64,000 bases of DNA from Austropuccinia psidii (GCA_023105745.1 JALGQZ010000001.1:68032937-68096936), one strand, 5' to 3'. Numbered from the stretch's first letter, positions 1 through 10,239 are shown. A program made the numbers and translations. Notes: generated by a model not told the origin, from the sequence alone.

Positions 1-998
1 ATACCTTAATTATTATTCTACCACTTATTATACACACCAGTGATATTATACCAGGAATTCATTGTCTACAAGAATTTATATACCTAGTGGATAGTAAAGA
101 TTATCTACCCCAAAATAATATAAAGTATTACTTTTGACAATAATTATTGTAATAAGTATTCAAATAAAGAGATAGATATTCAGAGAGAAATACTAAAAAA
201 TGATATGATCATTATTGAGAGAGATATTAAAAAACGCAACAAAAACTATTTTGAGAGACTAATTAAGGAATTGCAGAAGTATTTCAGAAAAATTGTGGAC
301 TTTAACAATATTTGAAGGATAAAAACAGAAATAATAACTAGTCCAGTGGTTAAGATACTATACCTTATAAAAATATTTGGAATTTAATTTATTTTTATTA
401 TTTAAAATGATTAGAATACCTGAGTACCTATTGATACTAACATTCATTCATTTTAGTGTAAGGTGGAAAAAACAGTAATAGGAGTGTTCCTTTCAAATTT
501 TCTAAGTTCTAAAATAGCAATGAAGGACATTCAAGAAATAATAATTCAAAACTATGAGGTAATGAAGTATCTACCACTTTTGGATTAGAGATCACATAGA
601 ATTTTTCATTAATAAAATGATTTAATCACTAATGAGTGGATTTCTCATAACTACCAATCCATTTATGGTTGAGAAACTATCAAGTTACCCACTTAAATAT
701 TTCTTTGTTTCACAATATAAATTTAGCTCTCACAGGTCTCAGTGTTACTTGCAATTTGATGACATCTAAATTTTCTGTTAATTTTTGAAGGTTCAGTTCT
801 CCATGTGGAATCATCAAAAGGGACAGTTAATGAAGCTTTTAATTGAGCTTGTGCACCTATGATTATTTTTTGATACAATCAAATATAACCTCTTTTTACA
901 TTGAGTCTAAATATTTCAGATAAATTTATTAATAAATGTATTTTCAATGAATTTTTCAATCTTTCATCATTATCTTCAGAATAGTAACTTTCTCAGCC
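1..998. other. AT-rich flank, no gene seen
   Basis: AT-rich sequence with many short A/T runs and no open frame of useful length. I see no terminal repeats, tRNA-like motifs or coding similarity. It ends where the family B LTR begins. Confidence 0.6.
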
Positions 999-1780
999 TG
1001 GGACTCAAAACAAGCGCACAAGCAGGACATCCAAAATATCATGAACCAATGGTAGAGTAAAATACTACCAAAGAATTGAGCTGAGCTAAACCAGATCAAA
1101 ATTTATCAAAGGAAAGCAGAAACTCACCTCTTTCTAAATATACAAGTCCCATAATTATAGGAAAAAGAATAACAGATCTATGCAGGCTCAAAGCAGTTGC
1201 TGAGCATAAACCATAATTTTCCCCTCATATAAATTTGAGAGAAGGAGGCTGAACCCCATTGAATGGGTGTTCAAAGTGTATCTCTCAGTCAGGGATATTC
1301 AATGGTACTAGCCAAACTTAGCTAGAATCAAAACTAAATATTTATTGCCAAACGAAAGCCAAATCAGAGTAAATAAAATATTAAACTCTAATCAAACTTC
1401 TACAGTTTTAGTTTGATATAACTAAAGTTGGGTCATTTTGAAAAAAAACATAAATATCTTATGGTGCGATCAATTTTGCCATAACCAACCTTTAACCAAG
1501 TTTATGGCACAAACAAATTTCATACAGGATTTGAGAAAAAGACATATTTGGCTAATGGGAATTGAACATGGTATAACTTTGCCACATTTAATCCTACCCA
1601 TATGAAATGAGGTACAATTTTTTAGACCCCATCCAGTGCCACACAATGAAACAGCTTTGACCTTAATGTCTTGAAAAATGACAAATCTATGGCAGCTTTA
1701 GGTTACAACCCCACCATTGGGACAATACACATTTACTGTGAAATACTTTCCCATATCCTTGGATATGAGGTGTCAATAGC
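999..1780 (+). mobile_element. Family B Gypsy 5' LTR, left part (split by insertion)
   Basis: The stretch matches, in reverse complement, the minus-strand LTR at 40705-41604. Matching blocks include the start (TGGGACTCAAAAC here, TGTGACTCAAAGC there), the tract around 'aatggtagagtaaaata' and the tract around 'atgggaattgaacatggtat'. It breaks off at 1780 in 'gtcaatagc', and the matching sequence resumes at 35894. The uninterrupted equivalent at 44303-44942 reads straight across this point. The two parts total about 1.4 kb. The first base pair is TG, but the normal TGTGAC start has mutated to TGGGAC. I find no clear target duplication for B itself. Confidence 0.8.
1776..1780. repeat. Left target-site duplication (ATAGC) of the A array
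   Basis: ATAGC lies directly before the TGTGAC start of the first family A LTR. The same five bases follow the last base of the fourth A LTR at 35889-35893. Five-base duplications are usual for Gypsy integrases. The match shows that all 34.1 kb between them occupies one original insertion site in the family B LTR. Confidence 0.88.
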
Positions 1781-2006
1781 TGTGACAACCAAGGCAATTC
1801 ACCTCCTTGGATCTCCGTATGGCATATCAAGCCACAGTCCTTTTATAACCAATTGGCCATATTCATCACCAGTGGCAACTATGGCCACGTCATCATCTTA
1901 TGGACCATTTATGGCCATTTGTCTTTTGGGGCCTTCATGGCCCTTCACCTCAATCCAGAAGCCATAGCGGCAATTTATGCCCAATTGGGTATTTCTGGTC
2001 ATTTCC
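1781..2006 (+). mobile_element. Family A LTR1, left part (U3)
   Basis: Begins TGTGACAACC and aligns with the start of LTR2 (TGTCACAACC) but with many substitutions. It is cut at 2006 by element C and resumes at 11004. This outer part is visibly older than the matching parts of LTR2-LTR4, which are identical to each other by eye. Confidence 0.85.
2002..2006. repeat. Left target-site duplication (TTTCC) of element C
   Basis: TTTCC directly precedes TGTAACAACC, the first bases of the C LTR. The same five bases follow the last base of the 3' LTR at 10999-11003. Joining the two sides restores the family A LTR sequence. Confidence 0.92.
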
Positions 2007-2767
2007 TGTAACAACCACTCATCAGAGGTAAGGGTATTCATTCACACACCCACTCAGACACCTCAAATCAGAAGATCCAGCATTTGTATCAGCATTCAAT
2101 TTCAGCAATCTTCATTCTGAAACATGCATACAGCTTGGTACCTCAATACAGCCTGTCAATACCTGTACAGGCTGGTTTCACCCAATACAGTTTCAATACA
2201 CCAACTTGAAACTGTATGATCACTTCAATACACCACACCTCTTGTAAAGGTTCTGTACAGCCGTACAGGACCTGTATTGGCCAGACTCAATTCAATCATC
2301 AAATATTCTCATGAAAACTCTTCCTCTGGATCAGGGCTGGTGATTCTCACATATACCAGCCCCTCTTTCCTCCCCCTGGGGACTTTTCCCCAGTTAATTA
2401 ATTTAGTTTATTTATCATTTCATAATTATTCTTATCCTTATTTTGGGTATTATAATTATTTAATTTTAAGTTAGTCTTTGCATTTTTCTCTTCGCCTGTA
2501 CAGTATGAGTTGGGTGGCCATATCCTTATTAACCCTTCTCTTTCCATTCTGACAGGTTGAAACAGTGGACTTGGACTTGTTTGTGGTTGGCTCTTCTATT
2601 CTTTTACTCTTATCTTTTGTTGCTGCTTTTTCTTATATTTATTCTTTAGCAATTTATCTTTAACACTCTTAAGTGTATCTCATCTTATCTTATCTTTGAG
2701 CCCTCCATAAGTGAGTCCCAGTTTACTGAGTGCTAGGCCCTCTTCACTTCGAAGAGCCCCTGTAACA
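2007..2767 (+). mobile_element. Element C 5' LTR (761 bp)
   Basis: Starts TGTAACAACC and ends CCTGTAACA, with TG...CA ends. U3 carries several copies of a TACAG-centred motif between about 2130 and 2280. A TATA-like 'catatacc' (2350-2357) lies about 42 bases before the putative RNA start/self-primer at 2392-2405. Downstream, a pyrimidine tract ending in CAG before GTTGAAACAGTG is shared with families A and D. Confidence 0.92.
2392..2405 (+). promoter_or_regulatory. Putative self-primer in the C LTR (RNA 5' end)
   Basis: AGTTAATTAATTTA here is complementary, with one mismatch in 14, to the sequence just after the LTR at 2768-2782. In Tf1-type fungal elements the 5' end of the RNA anneals to the primer-binding site and primes reverse transcription. 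Complementarity, the TATA-like box just upstream and the lack of a recognisable tRNA-type site fit that model. The RNA start itself is inferred. Confidence 0.5.
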
Positions 2768-2783
2768 TTAAATTAATTCACTC
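2768..2783 (+). promoter_or_regulatory. Putative primer-binding site of element C
   Basis: TTAAATTAATTCACTC follows the LTR end directly, where a primer-binding site must lie. It does not look like a tRNA 3' end complement. It pairs with the LTR segment at 2392-2405. In family A both partners change together (see the site at 12192-12205), which supports real base pairing. Confidence 0.5.
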
Positions 2784-3487
2784 ATATTGGATTCTTTCTT
2801 TTCATTCATTTATATTCATTTCCTCTCATTCATCAATTATGACTTTTTCATGATTTTATGATTTTTTATGATTTTCTATGAATTTTGCTCCCTCATCAAT
2901 TTTCATCTCATTCTTTTCATTCTTATGAAAATTGATTCTTTTTGCTTTCTTAATCATTGCTGACCATTTCATCACTTCATTTTATTTTTATCAATAAAAT
3001 TTTTCTGTGTTCTTATTCAGGTTTCATCTAGGAATTATTGATTGGTTTAATTGATTGGATTATTCATTGGGATTCATTTGGGTTATTGATTCAGGATTTA
3101 TTGGATTCATTGACTTTGAACTCTCAAGATATTGATTGATCCTCAAGATTTGATTTTGATTATTGATTTGATTTGACTCATCAAAATATTGAATTGATTT
3201 CTGAAGATTTTGAACTGATTGATTGATTCCTCAAGACTTGATTTCATATTGAAGACATTTATTGATTGATTATTGATTGAATATTGATTGATTATTGATT
3301 TCCTCAAGATTATTGATATTTGATTTGAATTGATTGTTGATTGATTGAATTTATTTGACTGGTTATTGAATTTGATTCCTCAAGATTTGAATTGATTCCT
3401 CAAGATTCATCAAGATTTTATTGTGATTGATTTCGCCAAGTTTTGATTATCTTTAATACCATCAAGTTTTATTTCATTTACTTCAAA
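2784..3487 (+). other. Element C leader, low-complexity TGATT-rich
   Basis: The leader between the primer site and gag is dominated by irregular runs built on TTGATT and CTCAAGATT. I see no open frame. A similar low-complexity leader precedes each family A gag, so it seems to be a conserved style of these elements rather than host sequence. Confidence 0.6.
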
Positions 3488-4849
3488 ATGCCAGTTCAGC
3501 ATAGTCCCCCAGCCAAAAATACTAGATCCCAAAGAATTCAAGCTGTTCTCACTCCTACAGCAAGGGCTCCTCTTGACCGCACACCATCAGTTCATCAACT
3601 GAGTGCAAATTTGGACAGAGGACCACCAATGGAAGGAGCAGCACCCTCAAGAAGAGGTGGAATGAAATCTAGAAGATCAAGATCCTTTTCTGGACTTTTG
3701 GGTGGCTACCCTGGCATGTCTGAAGGTGCAAGAGCAAGATTAGGGGAAGTTGAAGATGAAGAGGGGGAAGAGTCTGTGGAAGAGGAAGATTCTGGGGAAA
3801 CTGAAGTGGCAGATGCCTTGGCAAATGCTCCAGAGGTGCCTCAGGGTTCTAATCTAGCCCTTTCTAGTCAACCTCTTGTCTCTCAAACTGATCCAAGTCT
3901 CCTCAAGATGATGGAGCAGATGACTCAGTTCATGGGACAACTCACTCAAGCAGTTTCCCCCAGGGACAATTCCAAAGCCCCTGCTTTCAAGACTCCATCC
4001 ATGAAGGCACCTGATTCTTTTGATGGTACTCAAGCTCATAAGTTGAGAGGATTTATCCAATCCTGTCAGCTAATTTTCCATAATGATCCAGCAAACCTCT
4101 TCTCTGACAGGAAGAAGGTTTTGTACTCAACTTCTTTTCTTACTGGTAGAGCTGGCAAATGGATTGAACCTTACCTCTCAAATATTTCCAATGAAGACCC
4201 TTCCTACCTCCTCAATAATTGGCCATTATTTGAATCTCAATTATTCACTCTGTTTGGTGACCCCAATGAAGTCAGGAAAGCTGAACAGGAGTTGGACAAT
4301 TTGAGGATGAAGGAAAGTGGTCATGTTTCCTTGTACATAGCAGATTTCAGAAGCTTAATGTCAAGAATTGGAGATTGGGGGGAAAGAGCTTATATCCATG
4401 TTTACAGAAGAGGATTGGCATCAAGATTATTGGATCAGTTGGCTTCTCACCCTGGAACTTTTGATACTGTTCAAGTACTTATGGATGTCACTTTAGAATT
4501 AGACACAAGATATCATGAGAGGCAAAAGGAAAAGGGTGGCAATCAAGAAAAGAAGCCTCCAGTCAGTGGATCCAATCAGTCTAGGCCTCCTCAAAACTCA
4601 TTTCCAAAGAGGCCCCATCAGAAGAAGAATAAGAAGGGCAAGCAATTTCAATCTTCAAAGGACAAACCCCATGCTGCTCTCCTCAATAAGTACAATAAAT
4701 TAATCGGTTCTGAAAAGGAGAGGAGAATTCAAGCAGGGTTGTGTACTTATTGTGGTGGCAAGCACCCAATTGAAAAATGCTTCAAGAGACCTCAGAACAA
4801 GCCTGGGTCATCATCAAGAGGCTTCCCTAGCAAGCAGGGAAAAGCCTGA
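3488..4849 (+). CDS. gag: Gag polyprotein of element C
   Basis: A 453-residue capsid/nucleocapsid protein that would package element RNA in cytoplasmic particles. I chose the ATG at 3488 because every family A copy starts gag at the same place (MPxQHSPPA); the frame opens earlier but without similarity. The N-terminal about 150 residues are low-complexity, with an acidic run near residues 97-115. The middle (about 175-330) is the retrotransposon gag domain, and a basic stretch follows. A zinc knuckle CTYCGGKHPIEKC sits near residues 419-431. Its spacing is CX2CX3HX4C, one residue shorter than the usual CX2CX4HX4C. The frame is intact. pol follows in another frame after the TGA, so expression would need frameshifting or reinitiation. 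Confidence 0.9.
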   Translation: MPVQHSPPAKNTRSQRIQAVLTPTARAPLDRTPSVHQLSANLDRGPPMEGAAPSRRGGMKSRRSRSFSGLLGGYPGMSEGARARLGEVEDEEGEESVEEEDSGETEVADALANAPEVPQGSNLALSSQPLVSQTDPSLLKMMEQMTQFMGQLTQAVSPRDNSKAPAFKTPSMKAPDSFDGTQAHKLRGFIQSCQLIFHNDPANLFSDRKKVLYSTSFLTGRAGKWIEPYLSNISNEDPSYLLNNWPLFESQLFTLFGDPNEVRKAEQELDNLRMKESGHVSLYIADFRSLMSRIGDWGERAYIHVYRRGLASRLLDQLASHPGTFDTVQVLMDVTLELDTRYHERQKEKGGNQEKKPPVSGSNQSRPPQNSFPKRPHQKKNKKGKQFQSSKDKPHAALLNKYNKLIGSEKERRIQAGLCTYCGGKHPIEKCFKRPQNKPGSSSRGFPSKQGKA

Positions 4850-4863
4850 GTGGGGATCATGAT

Positions 4864-5598
4864 GTGTTCAATGGTTCTCACTTATTTCCTTCAAGAGCAC
4901 AATTGTGCACTCTGAATACTAGTGTCAAGAAATCTTTAAAGTTTCTTATTTTCTCTTCTGTCTCTGGTATTTTTTATAGTATTCTCATTTATTCTGGTGC
5001 TACAAACTCTTTTATTGCAAAGAATTTTGTTCTCAAGTACTCATTGACTATGTCAGAGCTCCCTGAAAAGATTCCTCTTTTCATTTTGGATTCTAATGAG
5101 TCCCCTGCCTTGTTCATCACCCATTATATCAAGTGGGTAGTTGACTTGCCTTCCTGCCCAAGCTTTGAATGGGACTTCTTTATCATAGATTCACCCAAGG
5201 TAGAAGACCTGATATTGGGCTATGATTTTCTTTACCATTTCAATCCCATTATTGATTGGAAAAATGGATTGATCACCTATGATTCTAATCATAAGGATTC
5301 TAGTGGTATTATTCCTTCTACTAGTAATGACTTGGCCACTGCTGTCAACAGCGTTACTCTGGCTGGTAAACTTAAGACACCTTCCATTCCTTCTTCTGTC
5401 CATATCCCTTCCATAATTCCCTCTCAGTCATTACTTCCATCAAGAGATGAAGTCTTCAAAAAGATGAAGGATGTTGGAGAAGATGTTGCCATATCTTCAC
5501 TTCATCTCTTCCAAGGGGATATGGACCTTCCTCCCTTATCTTTTCATGCATCCCTGGAGGAGCAGTGGGATGAGGAGGAAGAGCCAGAAGAAATTTAA
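4864..5598 (+). pseudogene. pol: Element C pol, protease part, active site lost and stop codon
   Basis: The N-terminal part of pol: a pepsin-like retroviral protease of 244 codons that should cut Gag and Pol. The active-site loop reads YSGATNSFI; family A copies have DSGATNSFI at the same place. The codon at 4990-4992 is TAT instead of GAT, so the catalytic Asp is gone. The second conserved block (LILGYDFL) is intact. The frame ends at TAA (5596-5598), where family A reads GAA, and pol continues in the same frame from 5602. Both lesions are single-base changes in an otherwise well-preserved young copy. Confidence 0.85.
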
Positions 5599-5601
5599 AT
5601 T

Positions 5602-8565
5602 GTGTTGAAGGTTGTTCCTCCTGCTTATCACCAATATTTGGATGTATTCTTCAAGGTGAAAGCAGAGAAACTGCCTCCACACCGCACCTGTGATCACCAT
5701 ATCAAATTGGAGGGTCTTCTACCTCCAATTGGTGTTATCTACTCATTATCAAATCAAGAGTCAGAAACACTGCGGGCCTACATTTCAGAGAATGTAGAGA
5801 AAGGTTTCATTAGACCAAGCTCCTCTTCAACAGGAGCACCTGTCCTTTTTGTCAAGAAAAAGGATGGAGGTCTTCGTTTGTGTGTTGACTACCGCAAACT
5901 CAATGCTGTCACTAGGAAGAACAGATACCCTGTTCCTCCTATGAACCAGCTTCTTACCGTATTCAATGGTTCCACTATCTTCTCCAAGATAGATTTGCGT
6001 GGTGCATATAACCTTCTGAGAATCAAAGAGGGGGATGAGCACTTAACTGCCTTTAGAACCAAATATGGCAGTTATGAGTATTTGGTCATGCCATTTGGTT
6101 TGACCAATGCTCCTGCTTCTTTCCAAAATCTAGTAAATGATATCTTTGCAGATTTTTTGGATGTGTTTGTTGTGGTTTATCTAGATGATATTATGGTCTT
6201 TTCCAGTTCTGAGGAGGAACATGTCAAACATGTGGCCTCTGTCCTCCAAAGACTGAGGGACAATAATCTGTTTGCCAAAGCCTCCAAGTGTGTATTCCAT
6301 GCCTCAAGTTTGGAATACTTGGGCTATGTTGTTTCAAGTGATGGCCTCAAGATGGATTCTTCAAAAGCTCAGCAAATCCTCAATTGGCCTCAGCCCAAAA
6401 ACATCAAGGCTCTTCAATCTTTCCTTGGCTTTGCCAATTTTTATCGACGTTTCATTAAAAATTATTCTAAAAAAATCACTTCTCTCACTTCCCTCCTTAA
6501 AAAAGATTCTCCTTTCATCTTCAATGAGGAAGCTCTTAGTCAGTTTCAAGCACTCAAAGAAGCTTTCACCTCTGCTCCTATCTTATCTCACTTTAATCCT
6601 TCTCTACCTACTATAGTGGAGACTGATGCTTCTGATTATGCTTTGGGCGCCGTACTGAGCCAGGTGAATGACTCTGGAAAGCATCCCATTGCATTTGATA
6701 GTCGCAAGCTCTTACCAGCTGAACTCAACTATGAAATTCATGACAAGGAACTCCTTGGCATAGTTTGGGCTCTCAAGGGCTGGAGGGCATTTCTTCTTTC
6801 TCTTTCCAATCCTTTTGAGGTCTTGACAGACCACTCTTCCTTGCAGTATTTCATGTCTTCCAAAGTTCTTACTCGTGGTCAGGCCCGTTGGGCTGAATTT
6901 CTCTCAGAATTTCATTTCACTATCACTTACCGCCCAGGCAGGCTGGCCACTTTACCAGATGCCTTGTCACGTCGGGACGATGTGTACCCAGAGAGGGGGG
7001 TGGACTTCATCAGCAAGAATCCTCAGAATTTTCATCAAGTACTTAAGCAAGATGGAATTCAAAAGTCAAGATTCTTCTCAATCAAAGTGGAAATTTTCTC
7101 AGATTTAGTTGACAAGATTCAAAAAGAAGTATGGCAAGACAAAGACTATAAAGAAATACTCAAGCAACTAGCAAGAGGTGAATCAGTTCCAGATTATTCT
7201 CTTGAACCTCAAGCCAAGTTATTATTATTCAAAGATAGAGTGGTAATTCCAAGCAATGAAGAACTTCAACTCAATATTCTTCAAAAGCGTCATGACTCAC
7301 CATTGGCTGGCCATCCTGGCCAGGAGAAGACCCTCAAGCTCATCAAGAGGGATTTTTATTGGGCTGGCATGAATCAATTCATCAAGGAATATGTGTCCTC
7401 ATGTCAGCAATGTTCAAGAAACAAGATCATTCATCACAAGAAGTTTGTATTCCTCAAGCCTCTTTCAATTCCGTCTGGTCCTTGGAATTCATTATCAATG
7501 GACTTTATCACTCAATTGCCACTGTCCAACAACTTTGATTCAATTTTAGTAGTTGTGGACAGATTCTCAAAAATGGCAATCTTCATTCCAACTTATGGCA
7601 CAATCACTGCTCTGGATTTAGCTCAAATCTTCATTAGTCATGTATTTTCCAAGCATGGACTTCCAGTCAGTATTGTAAGTGATAGAGGATCCTTATTTGT
7701 TTCATCATTTTGGACTCAATTGTGTCAGCAGCTCAAGATATCAAGAGATCTTTCAACTGCCTTTCACCCTGAAACAGATGGACAGACAGAGAGGGTAAAT
7801 CAGATACTAGAACAGTACCTTTGGATGTATGTCAGCTATCATCAAGATGACTGGTGCACCTGGCTCCCTCTGGCTGAATTTGCCTATAATAATGAAGAAC
7901 ATTCATCAACCAAGCAATCACCTTTTTTCACCATTTATGGAAGAAATCCCAGCTTTGACTCAATCCATATTTCTCAAGACTCACCTGCTGGAAAGTTATC
8001 AACAAAACTCCAATCAGTACAGCAAGTTGTCAAAGAAGAATTAGAGTCAGCAATAAGGAGATTCAAGAAGTATGCAGATAGAAATAGAGCAATTCCACCT
8101 GATTTCCAACCTGGGTACAAAGTATGGCTAGCTTTCAAGAACATCAAGACAACAAGACCCACCAAGAAATTATCAGAAAGATGGTTGGGACCCTTTGAAG
8201 TTCTTAAGAAGATTGGCAGCCATGCATATCACCTCAAGTTGCCTCAGCAATGGAAGACAGTTCACCCTGTATTCCATGTGTCCTTATTAGAACCAGTCAA
8301 GCATTCAACTATCCCAAATTGTCATCAATTGCCGCCACCACCAGTCTTAGTGGAAGAGCAAGAAGAATGGGAAGTGGCTCAGGTTCTGGACTCAAAACTC
8401 AAAAGAGGTAAATTATGGTATCTTGTAGAGTGGAAAGGATTCAGTGAAGACCCAGAAAGAACCACTTGGGAACCATCTTCCAACCTTACCAACTCACCAG
8501 ACCTTGTCAAGGATTTCCATTCATTGTATCCAGACAAGCCTGGTCCAAATACCCCAAGAGTTTGA
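5602..8565 (+). CDS. pol: Element C pol: RT, RNase H, integrase, chromodomain
   Basis: An uninterrupted 987-codon frame downstream of the internal stop. RT shows VDYRKLN near residues 91-97 and the catalytic YLDD at 193-196. RNase H starts with VETDASDYALG near 340 and keeps DHSSLQYF. The integrase has a zinc-binding region with HPGQEKTL and CQQC, then the catalytic triad D634, D694 and E730 with DD35E spacing. A chromodomain (LVEWKGF, TWEP) lies near 935-970; in chromoviruses it tethers integration to marked chromatin. All catalytic residues I checked are present, so the damage to pol is confined to the protease part. The true polyprotein would start upstream near 4864. Confidence 0.9.
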   Translation: MLKVVPPAYHQYLDVFFKVKAEKLPPHRTCDHHIKLEGLLPPIGVIYSLSNQESETLRAYISENVEKGFIRPSSSSTGAPVLFVKKKDGGLRLCVDYRKLNAVTRKNRYPVPPMNQLLTVFNGSTIFSKIDLRGAYNLLRIKEGDEHLTAFRTKYGSYEYLVMPFGLTNAPASFQNLVNDIFADFLDVFVVVYLDDIMVFSSSEEEHVKHVASVLQRLRDNNLFAKASKCVFHASSLEYLGYVVSSDGLKMDSSKAQQILNWPQPKNIKALQSFLGFANFYRRFIKNYSKKITSLTSLLKKDSPFIFNEEALSQFQALKEAFTSAPILSHFNPSLPTIVETDASDYALGAVLSQVNDSGKHPIAFDSRKLLPAELNYEIHDKELLGIVWALKGWRAFLLSLSNPFEVLTDHSSLQYFMSSKVLTRGQARWAEFLSEFHFTITYRPGRLATLPDALSRRDDVYPERGVDFISKNPQNFHQVLKQDGIQKSRFFSIKVEIFSDLVDKIQKEVWQDKDYKEILKQLARGESVPDYSLEPQAKLLLFKDRVVIPSNEELQLNILQKRHDSPLAGHPGQEKTLKLIKRDFYWAGMNQFIKEYVSSCQQCSRNKIIHHKKFVFLKPLSIPSGPWNSLSMDFITQLPLSNNFDSILVVVDRFSKMAIFIPTYGTITALDLAQIFISHVFSKHGLPVSIVSDRGSLFVSSFWTQLCQQLKISRDLSTAFHPETDGQTERVNQILEQYLWMYVSYHQDDWCTWLPLAEFAYNNEEHSSTKQSPFFTIYGRNPSFDSIHISQDSPAGKLSTKLQSVQQVVKEELESAIRRFKKYADRNRAIPPDFQPGYKVWLAFKNIKTTRPTKKLSERWLGPFEVLKKIGSHAYHLKLPQQWKTVHPVFHVSLLEPVKHSTIPNCHQLPPPPVLVEEQEEWEVAQVLDSKLKRGKLWYLVEWKGFSEDPERTTWEPSSNLTNSPDLVKDFHSLYPDKPGPNTPRV

Positions 8566-8567
8566 TT

Positions 8568-8690
8568 TATGGTGCTTCGTGGGGAGAAGAAGTTATGAAA
8601 GTAAGTTCCTCTCCTGGCATGCACCTTTAAGGGGGTATCCTACCCATATGTAGTTGTAAGCATCACCTTGGCCACTTTGTGAGCACTTGT
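8568..8690 (+). repeat. Conserved 3'-tail motif, copy 1 in element C
   Basis: Runs from 'tggtgcttcgtggggag' through 'aaagtaagttcctctcctgg' to 'caccttggccactttgtgagcac'. It recurs at 8906-9018, and twice in each family A tail. Confidence 0.8.
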
Positions 8691-8905
8691 CAATTCTTTG
8701 GACAGGTTCAGGAAGCATACAACATCAATACCCTCCGATTTGGACCTTATCAAGATATGGCCCAATGTTTTCTTTCTTTATTTTTTCATTTCTTTCTTAA
8801 TTATCATTTCATTTTATGCCAATCATCATAATTCAAGTCATTCATTTACTTCAAGTCATTTACGGCAATTCATTTCAGTAGTCATTTATGGCAATTTATT
8901 TCAGT

Positions 8906-9018
8906 CTTATGGTGCTTGGTGGGGAGTGGAAGTTATGAAAGTAAGTTCCATCTCCTGGTATGCATCCCTGAGGGTTCTACTTCTTGTAAAACATCACCTT
9001 GGCCACTCTGTGAGCATC
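8906..9018 (+). repeat. Conserved 3'-tail motif, copy 2 in element C
   Basis: Second direct copy of the block at 8568-8690. It keeps GGTGCTTGGTGGGGAG, AAAGTAAGTTCC, CTCCTGGTATGCA and CATCACCTTGGCCACT. The spacer between the copies is AT-rich and not conserved. Confidence 0.8.
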
Positions 9019-10239
9019 AAATGTTTGGTTTTCATTTTTCAGACACTTTTTTGGCCAGAATCAAGCAACTCACCACAAGAAGGACCAACCAGCAGGAATT
9101 TTTCTTTATTTCTTTCTTTACTCTCATTTTCTCTTATTTATTTTCATTTCTTTTCTTTCTTTAATTTCTTTTCATTTCATTGGAAGCAGCAGCATCCCCT
9201 TCCAAATCACGTATTGGGAGGTTCCTTTATTATTTTAATCAATTTATTTTATCTCATTTATTAGTTGTTATAAGAGCATGAATAGGAGTCAAACCAACCG
9301 TAAACAGGAACAAGACACTGGATTTCACTCCACCCAAATCGTCAAGTCCACGTCAAATCAAAAGTTCGACCTCAAGGGAATTTGGGCCACAAGTCAATCA
9401 TGGCCCCTCTCAATGTCAAGGTCCAAGGCCCCTTTGGGGGCTGGAGTCAGCATGGGGGGCCTCCCCTGCAAGTTTGGGGGAGGCCAAGTTCTTGGTGGTC
9501 CTGGACCCCACCAATGGGTCCAGGCCACATAAGGTGAAATTTTCTTTTTTGGGCCATTTTAGGTCCCATGACCCCCTTGGGTTCCCAGCAAATTTTGGCC
9601 CAAGGGGTCCATTTTGGCCCTGGGGGCTTCCAATAACCCCCACGGACCGCGGGGTACGGTCCATGGCCCGCGGACCATAAGACCCCAAATACTTCAAAAG
9701 GCCAAAAAGGCCAGAAAATCGCAAAAACCCACAATTTGGCCATAAAAGGCCATGGACCCAAGTTTCACCCAAAGACACCAAGAAGCCAAAAAAGGCCAAA
9801 ATGGCCATAAATTCAAGGATCCTCAAGATCCTCCATAGAGAAGGCACCAGCCCAAAATCACTATAAAGGGCTGGTTGAGGCATTTTGAAGGCCATTGGGG
9901 ACAAGACCCCTGAATTCTTGTCACCATCACTTTCTCTTATTGGGCTGGTCAGATGAGTATACTCATCTGGCACCATTTTTTGAGCACAAGAGCTCAGTGG
10001 CCATCATTTTGGGATACAACCCAAGGACGTCAGTTGTTGAAATCAGAAGAAAGAACAGTTTGAAGTGGGGTATTTACTCAAAGTTAAAGAAGGGGGAAAT
10101 AAATTTAATTGACAGAGAAGAGATGGAGAAGAATTTTGAGATGATGGTCAAAAGAAAACTTTTCAAATAATTGTGTGGGGTAGTGAGATGCCACTCAACA
10201 ATGGCAGGGTATTATGGTGTTCAGGAGCCCACCAGTTTC

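Larger units (their letters stand above)
8566..10239 (+). other. Element C 3' noncoding tail with duplicated motif and GC-rich block
   Basis: About 1.7 kb between pol and the polypurine tract. It contains two copies of a conserved block of about 115-125 bp (8568-8690, 8906-9018), a T-rich stretch (9090-9270), a GC-rich hairpin-prone block (about 9400-9900) and a 20-bp perfect palindrome (9950-9969). After the palindrome a lysine-rich frame ends at 10170. Family A shares the duplicated block and T-rich stretch but not the GC-rich block. I see no convincing gene; frames in the GC-rich block exist on several strands and look fortuitous. Confidence 0.6.

Noticed and set aside
9416..9976. Long minus-strand frame (186 codons) and overlapping frames in element C
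   Set aside because: It lies in the GC-rich hairpin block, is rich in G, P, W and F from GGCC-type repeats, and equally long frames exist on the other strand. This points to composition, not a gene.
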